From DATLBY01 sp035526665 (GTDB lineage Bacteria; Acidobacteriota; Terriglobia; Bryobacterales; Bryobacteraceae), in NCBI GenBank assembly GCA_035526665.1, contig DATLBY010000411.1, forward strand, positions 1 to 25,152: 25,152 bases of DNA, given 5' to 3'. This document shows positions 8,340 to 16,209 of the stretch, one piece after another. The position numbers and the translations under genes were made by a program. The notes under the pieces were generated by a model. That model did no database searches. It saw nothing but the letters and a program-made list of their open reading frames with translations, and was not told the DNA's origin. How positions within the stretch are numbered: position 1 is the stretch's first letter; every line of letters begins with the position of its first letter.

Positions 8340-11300
8340 TTACTGCACGGAAATCGTGGCGTTCGATATGGAGGCCGCACCCGCGGCCACCTCCACCGGG
8401 ACGCCTGGCCCGGTTCGCGAACCGAGGGGAACGCGCACGTTCACCTGCATGACGCCGGCCACCAGTCCGGGCGCTGAACCTGCGTAATCCACCACAGCGT
8501 TAATGCCGTCGATCTTTACCGTGATAGGAGCCAGCGGCTTCTTGAGGTTAGCCGCGCTGGTGACCTGCCCGTCCACTCCCTGGGGATTAGTCTGCCCCTC
8601 GCCGGTCATATAAAGAACAATCACCTCGCCCCTGGTAATCGGGTTGGATGGAGTGTTTACGGTTCCGTTCTGATTGAGGGCCGCGGCCTGACCGGTCCCT
8701 TGCGAGTTCAAGCTGAAAATCCCGGGCGCGGTGTCCACCACACGGATATCCAGAGACGTGGATCGCTGCCCCTGGTACTGCACCTGAATCCGGGTGCTCA
8801 ATCTACCGAATACGCCATAAGGCGCGATCGCGGCGACCTGATTGGCAGACACATAAACCATGGGGGCGGGCGTTCCGTCAAACAGCACCTGCGTGTCGGC
8901 CAGTGTAGTCTCCAGCAGCCCCGAGGCATTTAAGCGAAGCCCGGTGATCGCCGGCGGCCCCAGGTTGTTCCCGAAAATGGTCACGATCAACCCGGGGGCT
9001 ATTGCGGTTGGGGCAAAGGTCGCGGCGTTTACGATGGAATTAATCTGCGGTATGGCGGCTGCGGTAACGTTCAGGATCACGCTAACGGTCTGCGGAGGAT
9101 TCGAAGTCCCCACGCCGGCTACAGTGATGTTCCCGGCATACTGGCCGGCCGCCAGGCCTGTGGAATTGACCGTAACGCTGAGGCTGGAAACCTGTCCGGT
9201 GACTCCGCTCTTAGGATTCACGTCGAGCCAGCCGCCGCCCGAGTTTGTGGCCGCCGTAGCGTTAAAGCTGACTTGCGTTCCGGTGCTCGAAAGCTGGATC
9301 AGCTTAGGCGCGGGATTCGAGTTTGCCGGAAATGTTTGCGCATCAAAGGTCAGGCTGCCTGGCGTGACCGTCAAAGTTCCGGTGGTCGCGATGAATAGCG
9401 TAACGGGAATGGTCAGTAGCTGGGAAGCTCCCGAGACGGTAACAGAGCCGTCGTAGCGGCCCGGCCCCAGATTCAGCGGATTCGCCGTGATGGTCAATGT
9501 CGGTGTGGTCGCGTTGTTGTTGACCGACACTGCCAGCCAGTTCCCCGTCGCAGTCTGGGCGCTGGCGCTAAAAGTGACGCCCGCGGTTGTGCTGTTCAAC
9601 TGAATGGTTTGTGTTTGGGGCGTGGAACTGCCGGACGGCGGAGTGAAACTCACCGACGACGGATTCGCCGTGACTGTCGTCGTGCCGGTCACCGTCAGCG
9701 TGATGTTCACGATGGCCGGCGTGTTGCTGAGATTGGGATTCGCATTCAAGGGAACCACGGAAAGGCTGGCTTGATAGGTTCCCGCCACGGAGATGGCGGA
9801 ACGGTTGATCGCTACCGAAATCGTGGATCGTGTGGTCCCGTTCGCCGGCTGCACCGTCAGGAACGCAGGGGTTCCGCTGGGATAATTCGGAATGATATTA
9901 AATTGAACGGCCGAATTATCACTCGCATAAACATCAAAAGTCTGGGCGGCCGGGGCGGTGAGACTGCCTAAAATATCCGTAAAAGTCACAATATCGCGTG
10001 TCACCGCAATCAAAGAGCTGGAACTGGCGCCATTCACTGTCACCGGAAGATAGAGCGGCGAATTGCCCGCGCCCGCGGCGGTGATGATCAAGTTCGAACT
10101 GGCGGAGCCTGCCGGTAGCAGACTCGGAATGATACCCACTGAGAAGTCAACGCCGTTAAATGAGTTCACCGTCAACCACGGCGACCCCGGCAGCGCCTGC
10201 ATACTGTAGTTCAATGGAGCGCTTGTACTGCTGAGATGAACAATCTGCGCAGCGGGCGCCGCGCCACCCGAATACTGGAAATTCAGGCTGGCCGCACTCA
10301 TATTGATGAGTGGTGAGCTGCTGACAACCAGAGTCGCCTCGACGTTCAGGTCACTTGTGCCGGGCGCCGAGATGCGGATATTTCCCGGGTAGCTGCCTGG
10401 GCCTAACGCGCCCGGATTCGCATTCAGCACCACGGAGGAGGGAGTCGCGCCGCTAATCGCGCCGATAGAATTGATCGCCAGCCAATTTCCCGTGGAGGTG
10501 GCGGTGGCCGTAAAGTTGAGCGAACCCTGCGTGCTCCCGATAGTAAGCACCTGTTGCTGTGGCGCCGAATAGCCGGTTTGATAGTTGAAGATAAATCGGG
10601 AAGGCGATGCGGTTAACGACGAGTTCACTCCCGTTGTAGAACCTACGGAGAGCGATACCGGGATGGTCTTCGAAGTACCTGCTCCACTCGTCGGTGTCAA
10701 AATCACGTTGCCGTTGTAAACCGCGCCAGCGATCAATCCCGCGTGATTCACGCTGACCTGCACATCCGCCGGAGTGACTGTGACGCCCCCCACACCGCTG
10801 GCGCTGAGCCAGTTGTCCGACACTGCAATCGTGTAGGTGATGGGAGTCGTCGTTGTGCTGGTGACTCGAACATAGGCGGACGCGGGCGCCACTGCCCCAG
10901 GCTGGGCAAAGAACGCAAGTGAAGCCGGCGAGGCGGCCAGTTGCGTGGTAACAGTTCCGGCACTCAACACGTTGAGCCTCACGGGAACATTCAGCGGCGA
11001 ATTGCTTACGTTGCTGGCCTCGATCCGGACATTCCCGTCATAGGCCCCGACGGGAAGGTTTGTGGGATCGACAATCGCTTGTACGCTCTGCTGGACGCCG
11101 ACCGTGGTCAGGCCGGTAGACGGAGCAACGGAGAGCCACGAGCCGCCTGTCACGGTGCTGGGAGTTAAGCGATAGGAGGCCGACCCCTGGTTGCTGGAAA
11201 TGAGCAGAATGCCCACCGGCTGAGTATCGCCCTGCGCGTAATTGAAGACGAGCGACGCCGGGCTTACCGTCAATACGTTCGTGGCTTGCGCTCCCAAATT

Positions 11301-11372
11301 GGCCACAGTCGCGGCCGCGAGGGCAGCGATATAAATGGGTACGCTTCGGAAGAGCGATTTTATTAATTCCAC
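8340..11372 (-). CDS. Secreted Ig-like/BACON-like repeat protein with TIGR03437 C-terminal domain
   Basis: This is a secreted protein of 1010 residues. It starts with GTG, with GGGAGG four nt upstream, and a signal peptide ends at about residue 28 (ANLGA-Q). Seven units of 90-110 residues follow (about 31-136, 143-245, 252-351, 355-447, 453-562, 567-662, 665-770). They share an SPASLxFxY-like start, a central NWLxV and a GxYxGNVxI-like end. These resemble bacterial beta-sandwich (BACON or Ig-like) repeats. Residues about 774-1010 match my memory of the TIGR03437 C-terminal domain of Solibacter: INSIVNAATF, IVTIFGNNLGP, TPAPMVYVSANQV, then YMTGEGQTNP and GSAPGLVAGVMQVNVRVP. The sequence is almost devoid of Cys and rich in Ser/Thr/Gly, as expected for an extracellular adhesin or matrix protein. 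No sortase motif or membrane anchor is seen. The role is unknown; surface adhesion or glycan binding is a guess. Confidence 0.85.
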   Translation of the reverse strand: MELIKSLFRSVPIYIAALAAATVANLGAQATNVLTVSPASLVFNYAQGDTQPVGILLISSNQGSASYRLTPSTVTGGSWLSVAPSTGLTTVGVQQSVQAIVDPTNLPVGAYDGNVRIEASNVSNSPLNVPVRLNVLSAGTVTTQLAASPASLAFFAQPGAVAPASAYVRVTSTTTTPITYTIAVSDNWLSASGVGGVTVTPADVQVSVNHAGLIAGAVYNGNVILTPTSGAGTSKTIPVSLSVGSTTGVNSSLTASPSRFIFNYQTGYSAPQQQVLTIGSTQGSLNFTATATSTGNWLAINSIGAISGATPSSVVLNANPGALGPGSYPGNIRISAPGTSDLNVEATLVVSSSPLINMSAASLNFQYSGGAAPAAQIVHLSSTSAPLNYSMQALPGSPWLTVNSFNGVDFSVGIIPSLLPAGSASSNLIITAAGAGNSPLYLPVTVNGASSSSLIAVTRDIVTFTDILGSLTAPAAQTFDVYASDNSAVQFNIIPNYPSGTPAFLTVQPANGTTRSTISVAINRSAISVAGTYQASLSVVPLNANPNLSNTPAIVNITLTVTGTTTVTANPSSVSFTPPSGSSTPQTQTIQLNSTTAGVTFSASAQTATGNWLAVSVNNNATTPTLTITANPLNLGPGRYDGSVTVSGASQLLTIPVTLFIATTGTLTVTPGSLTFDAQTFPANSNPAPKLIQLSSTGTQVSFNATAATNSGGGWLDVNPKSGVTGQVSSLSVTVNSTGLAAGQYAGNITVAGVGTSNPPQTVSVILNVTAAAIPQINSIVNAATFAPTAIAPGLIVTIFGNNLGPPAITGLRLNASGLLETTLADTQVLFDGTPAPMVYVSANQVAAIAPYGVFGRLSTRIQVQYQGQRSTSLDIRVVDTAPGIFSLNSQGTGQAAALNQNGTVNTPSNPITRGEVIVLYMTGEGQTNPQGVDGQVTSAANLKKPLAPITVKIDGINAVVDYAGSAPGLVAGVMQVNVRVPLGSRTGPGVPVEVAAGAASISNATISVQ

Positions 11373-11451
11373 AGATCCTCCCAGACCAAGTTGATTGCTG
11401 GCTATACCTTATCAGAAAAATCTGCGGTTAAAAAATAGGTTGGCAACAAAA

Positions 11452-11479
11452 AGCACTGGTCCAAAGCTGGACCAGTGCT
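11452..11479 (-). terminator. Intrinsic terminator of the small basic-protein gene
   Basis: A perfect 12-bp stem (AGCACTGGTCCA with TGGACCAGTGCT) closes an AAGC tetraloop. On the minus strand it is followed by TTTTTGTT, a classical Rho-independent terminator, 33 nt past the stop of the 85-residue gene. It separates that gene from the large repeat-protein gene downstream. Confidence 0.88.
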
Positions 11480-11512
11480 GACAATCAAAAGGAGGAATTG
11501 AGAACGCTTGCG

Positions 11513-11770
11513 TTACGGCTGCGTTTTATTTCTTACCGCCGCCGCGCCATCTTCGGTCTTCTCAGCCGCTTTATGTACGGCCTTCTTCGTGCCTCGCTTT
11601 ATTTTCTTACCTGTCTTTTTGGCTGCATGTCCGGTATGCTTGCCGGCGTCCTTAATGTCGGAGCCGGCTTGCTTCATATCGTCTTTGATCGGTTGACCAG
11701 CCTGACCAAACATCGATAGGCCCGCCCCTGCCAGAAACAGGCCAAGGGTAGCTTCTGCAATGAGTTTCAT
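11513..11770 (-). CDS. Small Lys/Ala-rich secreted basic protein, function unknown
   Basis: The product is 85 residues. GGAGG lies four nt before the ATG, and a strong terminator follows the stop, so this is a real single-gene transcript. Residues 1-22 look like a signal peptide (LGLFLAGAGLSMFG). The rest is almost entirely Lys, Ala, Gly, Asp and His (KDAGKHTGHAAKKTGKKIKRG), with a positively charged central part and a more acidic segment near the C-terminus. The texture recalls histone H1-like or LEA-like stress proteins, but I cannot assign a family. It could bind nucleic acid, polyanionic polysaccharide or lipid in the periplasm. It is divergent from pta, with a 166-bp gap. Confidence 0.8.
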   Translation of the reverse strand: MKLIAEATLGLFLAGAGLSMFGQAGQPIKDDMKQAGSDIKDAGKHTGHAAKKTGKKIKRGTKKAVHKAAEKTEDGAAAVRNKTQP

Positions 11771-11792
11771 ATATCCTCCACTGGCACTACGT

Positions 11793-11809
11793 TGGCAATT
11801 GGATTGCCA
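11793..11809. repeat. Inverted repeat upstream of the small basic-protein gene
   Basis: A perfect inverted repeat, TGGCAAT-TGG-ATTGCCA, lies 22 bp upstream of the minus-strand ATG. It could be an operator for a dimeric regulator or a short stem in the mRNA leader just upstream of the ribosome-binding site. Confidence 0.5.
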
Positions 11810-11924
11810 GTTGCTTGTCGTTTGCTTGCACCAGCTCTAACGCCCGCCGATGTGTGATACGTAACATTTACCCTAGCGGCCGGTACAAATCTCACGTTAC
11901 AGCGGCTCCGCAGAACTGAACCGA

Positions 11925-11930
11925 TACAAT
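11925..11930 (+). promoter_or_regulatory. Candidate -10 box (TACAAT) for pta, leaderless
   Basis: CGATACAAT ends 6 nt before the ATG at 11937, so a standard +1 falls on the A of the start codon. No Shine-Dalgarno is present, and no convincing -35 lies 16-18 nt upstream. Confidence 0.5.
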
Positions 11931-11936
11931 ATCCCT

Positions 11937-12914
11937 ATGTCTTTGCCGGAGTCTTCTGCCGCATTTATCGCAGAACAAAGCCAAAAAGTGAAGGATCTCG
12001 GCGTAAAAAAGCGGATCGTATTTCCGGAGGGCTCCGATCCCCGTGTCTCCGCCGCCGCGTCCCGCTTGGCAAAAGAAGGATTGATTCAACCGATCCTGAT
12101 CTCCTCCGGCCAAAGAGTCGACTCGGGAGTGCGCACGGTATCCCCGGATAAAAAATATGCTTCTTTGTACTTCGAGCGGCGGCGCGCCAAAGGGATCACC
12201 GAGGTGGAAGCCGCGGAAATCGCTATCCAGCCGCTCTATTACGCTGCGCTGATGGTGGCGGCCGGCGATGCTGATGGCTTCGTGGGCGGAGCCTCCAACA
12301 CCACGGCAGAGACCATCCGAGCCTCCTTTCAATGCATTGGAGCCAGGGCGGACGTTAAGACGGTATCCAGCGCCTTCATCGTAGCCGTGCGGGACCGGAC
12401 CTTCGGCAGCAATGGACTGCTTGCCATGGGCGACTGTGCCATCGTGATTAATCCGACCGCAGTCGAACTCGCGGACATTGCCATTTCCACGGCCCGGACC
12501 ACCAAAACGCTGCTGCACACCGAGCCGCACGTGGCGTTGCTCTCCTTTTCCACAAAAGGCAGTGGTAAAGATAAGTCGCTCGACAAGATCCTGGAAGCGC
12601 TGCGAATCGTGCGGGAGCGCGATCCCGCCTTGACCATCGATGGAGAGTTGCAGGCGGATGCGGCGCTGATGCCGGCCATCGGCAGCTCAAAAGCGCCAGG
12701 GTCACTTGTTGCCGGCCGGGCTAATACGTTGATTTTTCCTGATCTCGCGGCGGGCAATATCGGCGTCAAACTGGTAGAACGCCTAGGCGGCGCCATGGCC
12801 ATAGGACCCATACTGCAAGGTTTGGCCAAACCAGCGAACGATCTTTCGCGCGGCTGTTCGGCCGAGGATGTGTACACCGTCGCCCTGATTACCGCGTTGC
12901 AATCGGCCGCGTAG
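11937..12914 (+). CDS. pta: Phosphate acetyltransferase (EC 2.3.1.8)
   Basis: The protein is 325 residues, the length of the compact single-domain Pta/Ptb class. The long E. coli type has an extra N-terminal domain. The enzyme interconverts acetyl-CoA and acetyl phosphate in the cytosol. Visible family blocks are RIVFPEGSDPRV near the N-terminus, ADGFVGGASNTTAETIR at about 116-132, a VALLSFSTKGSG block, DGELQADAALMP, ANTLIFPDLAAGNI near residue 265 and a C-terminal GGAMAIGPILQGL followed by RGCS. Phosphate butyryltransferase is a close relative, but the NTLIFPDL and GELQxDAA pattern fits acetyl specificity better. The start codon sits directly after a -10-like box. The deacetylase-fold gene begins one base after the stop, so the two are almost certainly co-transcribed. 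No acetate kinase gene is in the window. Confidence 0.92.
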   Translation: MSLPESSAAFIAEQSQKVKDLGVKKRIVFPEGSDPRVSAAASRLAKEGLIQPILISSGQRVDSGVRTVSPDKKYASLYFERRRAKGITEVEAAEIAIQPLYYAALMVAAGDADGFVGGASNTTAETIRASFQCIGARADVKTVSSAFIVAVRDRTFGSNGLLAMGDCAIVINPTAVELADIAISTARTTKTLLHTEPHVALLSFSTKGSGKDKSLDKILEALRIVRERDPALTIDGELQADAALMPAIGSSKAPGSLVAGRANTLIFPDLAAGNIGVKLVERLGGAMAIGPILQGLAKPANDLSRGCSAEDVYTVALITALQSAA

Positions 12915-12915
12915 C

Positions 12916-13824
12916 ATGGCTCTTCCCTTCAAACTGGTCTATCACGACGGCTACGATTTGAATCTGGGCGCGCACGTGTTTCCCTCTCAGAAGTTTCGCC
13001 TGATCAAAGAGCGGCTGGTAGCCGAGGGCTTCGCTGAAGATTCTGATTTCGTTGCTCCGGAACGCGCCACGGACCACGACCTGACGCTCGTCCATTCGGA
13101 GGATTGGGTCACCCGGCTGCGTAGTGGCCGCTTGCGCTTTGAAGAGGTCCTGCAGTTGGAGATTCCGTACTCTCAGGAGATGGTAAACGCGTTTTGGCTC
13201 GCGGCCGGAGGTTCCATACTAGCGGCCAGGGGAGCGTTGCGCGACCGGCTTGGCTATAACATTGGCGGTGGTTTTCACCATGCGTTTCGAGGTCATGGAG
13301 AGGGTTTTTGCGCGATTCATGATGTTGCAGTGGCAATCCGCCGGCTGCAGGCGGATAAGCTCATTGGCCGCGCCATGGTGATCGACTGCGATGTCCACCA
13401 CGGCAACGGTACCGCGGGAATTTTTGCCGGCGATGCAACAGTCTTCACGCTCTCGATTCATCAGTACAACAACTATCCCAGCGTAAAGCCGCCGTCCAAT
13501 CTCGATATTCATCTCGAGGACGGTGTGGAAGACGAGGAGTACCTGCAACGCCTGCAGGACGGTCTGACGTACGCGATGAACAGCTTCCGGCCCGACCTAG
13601 TCGCCTATGTGGCCGGCTCGGACCCCTACTATGACGATCAGTTGGGCGGATTGGCTCTTACGTTGGAAGGACTGAAGCAGCGCGATTCGCTTGTGCTCTC
13701 CGCCGCATTACAACACCAGACCCCCGCGTTTGTCACGCTGGCAGGCGGTTACGCGCGGAAATTGGACGACACGGTCACCATTCACAGCAATACAGCGAAA
13801 GTAGCTGCCGCGCTGTTGACCTAG
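12916..13824 (+). CDS. Histone deacetylase-family Zn hydrolase, class IV/AcuC-like
   Basis: The protein is 302 residues, cytosolic, and a complete arginase/deacetylase fold. Zinc ligands are Asp159 and His161 (DCDVHHGNGT) and Asp236 (GSDPYYDDQLGG). The catalytic His pair is His121-His122 in GGFHHA, and the transition-state Tyr is Tyr279 in GGYAR. The short length and the GGY motif resemble class IV (HDAC11-like) bacterial members more than class II. Bacterial relatives deacetylate acetyl-lysine proteins (AcuC), polyamines or small acetylated or fatty-acylated molecules, so the substrate is unknown. It starts one base after the pta stop with no own Shine-Dalgarno, implying coupling by termination-reinitiation. 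Its stop shares the palindrome CTAG with the stop of the convergent SDR gene. Confidence 0.9.
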   Translation: MALPFKLVYHDGYDLNLGAHVFPSQKFRLIKERLVAEGFAEDSDFVAPERATDHDLTLVHSEDWVTRLRSGRLRFEEVLQLEIPYSQEMVNAFWLAAGGSILAARGALRDRLGYNIGGGFHHAFRGHGEGFCAIHDVAVAIRRLQADKLIGRAMVIDCDVHHGNGTAGIFAGDATVFTLSIHQYNNYPSVKPPSNLDIHLEDGVEDEEYLQRLQDGLTYAMNSFRPDLVAYVAGSDPYYDDQLGGLALTLEGLKQRDSLVLSAALQHQTPAFVTLAGGYARKLDDTVTIHSNTAKVAAALLT

Positions 13825-14813
13825 AGGGGCCCCGGCGGAATGTTTCCGATCAACTTATCCTCAAAAGGATAGTTCGAAGCATTCCTTTCATGGTGGCGAA
13901 GATACCAGCGATAGGTTTCTTTCAATCCAGTGTGGAAATCAGTTGGGTGGAAGTGCAGCATGCGCTGCGCCTTAGTGATGACCTGCGTGATGGGCGGCAT
14001 ATCGTAGTACATCCCAAAATACAGATTAGGTCCCATCGGGTGACCACCGGCCTGCACAATACGGTCGCGCGCCAGCCGGACCACCTGTGGTGTTTTGCCC
14101 GCAATCTCACCTAGCAGACCCACCAGCTCAGCCTGCGTGATCGGACGTGGATTGGCAACGTTGAATGCATGACCGACAATTCCCGGCTCAAAGGCGGCAC
14201 GTACACACGCGTCCACTAGGTCTTTGATATAGACGAACTGCATCAGCCGCCGGCCGTCGCCCGGCAGAATGAGGGGACGGCCGTCGCGCAGGCGGTCCCA
14301 GAAGAATGCCTCCCGGTAGTAGGGATTGCCCGGGCCATAGATGTAGGGCGGGCGAATGGTAACAACCGGCAACCCATTGCGCTGGTGAAAACGGAACAAC
14401 GTCCGCTCACTCATCGCCTTATTCCTGACGTACGAATCCGAGTGGTTGTCAGGCGCCAAGGCATCGCCTTCGTGATGGTTCAGACCATCGCCATATGCCG
14501 CCACGCTCGACATGAAGACATAGCGCGCGAGCTTCTTCTCGCTGACGGCCTTGGCGGTCGCTTCCACCTGCGCCGCCGTGGTCCCGCGCTCCCAGTCGTA
14601 CACATTGTCGAACACCACGTCGAAATGCTTACCGGCTAAAGCCTCACGCAGCGATTCCGGATCGTTCCGGTCGGCGAGGATTTCCCGGACCTTTTTTCCG
14701 AGGTTATGGCCAGCCTTGCGGTGCAGGATCGTCACCTCATGCTCTTCCTTCAGCAAGGAGGCAACGATCCCGCGGCCAATGAACAAGGTCCCCCCGATGA
14801 CCAGAACCTTCAT
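13821..14813 (-). CDS. NAD-dependent epimerase/dehydratase (extended SDR)
   Basis: The cytosolic protein is 330 residues. The Rossmann motif is GGTLFIG at residues 7-13, where Leu-Phe replaces the usual Gly-Phe. The active site has Ser102/Ser103 (MSSVAAYG) and the YxxxK pair Tyr128/Lys132. PYIYGPG at about 155 and PGDGRRLMQFVYIKDLVDA near 190 mark a nucleotide-sugar-type extended SDR. The overall pattern resembles the CSP41-like/UDP-glucose epimerase-like subgroup, but I cannot name the substrate. It starts 12 nt after the stop of inositol-3-phosphate synthase, with AGGTG about 6 nt before the ATG, so the two are probably one operon. Its last 4 bp overlap the deacetylase gene tail to tail. 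Confidence 0.85.
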   Translation of the reverse strand: MKVLVIGGTLFIGRGIVASLLKEEHEVTILHRKAGHNLGKKVREILADRNDPESLREALAGKHFDVVFDNVYDWERGTTAAQVEATAKAVSEKKLARYVFMSSVAAYGDGLNHHEGDALAPDNHSDSYVRNKAMSERTLFRFHQRNGLPVVTIRPPYIYGPGNPYYREAFFWDRLRDGRPLILPGDGRRLMQFVYIKDLVDACVRAAFEPGIVGHAFNVANPRPITQAELVGLLGEIAGKTPQVVRLARDRIVQAGGHPMGPNLYFGMYYDMPPITQVITKAQRMLHFHPTDFHTGLKETYRWYLRHHERNASNYPFEDKLIGNIPPGPL

Positions 14814-14825
14814 GCAGGCACCTGA

Positions 14826-16145
14826 CTAATCGTAGTATTCGAGGCCCAAGTGAGTAATCAGGTCCTCGCCCTTCATCCAACGCAGTGTGTTCTTCAACTT
14901 CATCAACTGAATAAAGATGTCGTGCTCAGGGTAGAGACCCGGTGCTGTCATCGGCCCCTTGAAATAAAAGGAGAGCCACTCTTGAATACCTTTCAAACCC
15001 GCCCGTTGCGCCAGGTCCATGAACAGGACAAGGTCCAGCACCAGCGGAGCCGCCAGAATCGAGTCGCGGCACAGAAAGTTTACCTTGATCTGCATGGGAT
15101 AGTTCATCCACCCGAAGATATCAATATTATCCCAGCCTTCTTTGGCATCTCCGCGCGGAGGATAGTAGTTGATCTTGACCGAGTGGTACAGATCTTTATA
15201 GAGCTCCGGATAAAGATCCGGCTGCAGAATCTGCTCAAGCACCGAAAGCTTTGTCTCTTCCTTGCTCTTAAATGACCCCGGATCCTCCAACACCTCACCG
15301 TCGCGGTTTCCGAGGATATTGGTGGAGTACCAGCCAGCCATTCCCAACATGCGTGCCTTGAACCCGGGAGCGAGCAGCGTCTTCATGAAGGTTTGACCCG
15401 TCTTGAAATCCTTGCCGCAGATCGGCACCTGGCGATCGCGCGCCAGTTCCAGCATGGCGGGCACATCAGTGGTCAGATTGGGCGCGCCATTCGCAAAGGG
15501 GACGCCGCACTGCAGCGCCGCATAGGCATAAATCTGACTCGGAGCTATTTCCGGATCGTTTTTACACAATCCTTCTTGAAAAGCCTTCAGACTCTGATGG
15601 ACGGCCGCCGGTCTGTGGAATACCTCGGTCGATCCGCACCAGATCATGCAGAGACGCGAGACACCTTTCTCTTTGCGGAAGCCTTCAATGTCATCGATCA
15701 GCATCTCGGCCTTTTCCATATTGGTGCGGCCCTGCTTTACATGGGTCCCGGTGATCCGCTTGACGTATTCCTGATCGAATACCGCCTTCATCGGCTTCAC
15801 TTCCGAGAGGGGGCCTTTCAGCCTGTCCAGCATGGGCGAATCCAGTACTTTGGCATTCACCGCTGCTTCATAAGCCGTATCTTCGTAGATGTCCCAGCCG
15901 CCGAAGACCAGATCCTCCAGGTTCGCTAATGGAACGAAATCCTTAATACGTGGGGTACGTGCGTCTGTTCTCTTCCCAAGCCGAACGGTTGAGAGTTGCG
16001 TCAGCGAGCCAACCGGCTTCGCCAAGCCTTGCTTGATGGCTTCTACCCCTGCCATGAAGGTCGTCGAGACGGCGCCGATTCCAGGGATCAATACACCGAG
16101 CTTTCCCTCGGCGGGCGCGATTCGGACGTTATCGTTTGCTGACAA
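14826..16145 (-). CDS. ino1: Inositol-3-phosphate synthase (EC 5.5.1.4)
   Basis: The protein is 439 residues, between the short actinobacterial form (about 360) and the eukaryotic form (about 510). The enzyme converts glucose 6-phosphate to 1D-myo-inositol 3-phosphate with NAD+, the first step to inositol phospholipids and other inositol compounds. Seen motifs are the dinucleotide loop PGIGAVSTTF at 21-30, NGAPNLTTDVP at 219-229, GKDFKTGQT at 244-252, NILGNRDG at 276-283, SFKSKE at 291-296 and DSILAAPLVLDL at 361-372. These correspond to the conserved substrate and NAD blocks of the family. The start used is TTG at 16145, preceded by GAGGAG at an 11-nt spacing; no ATG closer to the Shine-Dalgarno is available. 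It is divergent from the LytTR regulator across 64 bp and is followed by the SDR gene. Confidence 0.92.
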   Translation of the reverse strand: MSANDNVRIAPAEGKLGVLIPGIGAVSTTFMAGVEAIKQGLAKPVGSLTQLSTVRLGKRTDARTPRIKDFVPLANLEDLVFGGWDIYEDTAYEAAVNAKVLDSPMLDRLKGPLSEVKPMKAVFDQEYVKRITGTHVKQGRTNMEKAEMLIDDIEGFRKEKGVSRLCMIWCGSTEVFHRPAAVHQSLKAFQEGLCKNDPEIAPSQIYAYAALQCGVPFANGAPNLTTDVPAMLELARDRQVPICGKDFKTGQTFMKTLLAPGFKARMLGMAGWYSTNILGNRDGEVLEDPGSFKSKEETKLSVLEQILQPDLYPELYKDLYHSVKINYYPPRGDAKEGWDNIDIFGWMNYPMQIKVNFLCRDSILAAPLVLDLVLFMDLAQRAGLKGIQEWLSFYFKGPMTAPGLYPEHDIFIQLMKLKNTLRWMKGEDLITHLGLEYYD

Positions 16146-16192
16146 TCTTTGTGGATCTCCTCTTTTGATTTGCGAAGATGAAAATGTCTGAA

Positions 16193-16201
16193 TGTTATAC
16201 T
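16193..16201 (+). promoter_or_regulatory. Extended -10 box (TGTTATACT) for the LytTR regulator
   Basis: TGn-TATACT ends 8 nt before the ATG at 16210, so the expected +1 is 1-2 nt before the start codon. No Shine-Dalgarno and no well-spaced -35 are present, as expected for an extended -10 promoter driving a near-leaderless mRNA. The 64-bp divergent region must also serve the inositol-3-phosphate synthase gene. Confidence 0.5.
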
Positions 16202-16209
16202 AACATCTC

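Noticed and set aside
8860..9456. A 198-codon plus-strand frame antisense to the repeat protein
   Set aside because: It mirrors the Ser/Thr/Gly-rich repeat codons of the real gene; no start signal or family motif.
8340..11372. Possible tandem DNA repeat or CRISPR-like array
   Set aside because: The periodicity is at protein level only; there are no short identical repeats with unique spacers.
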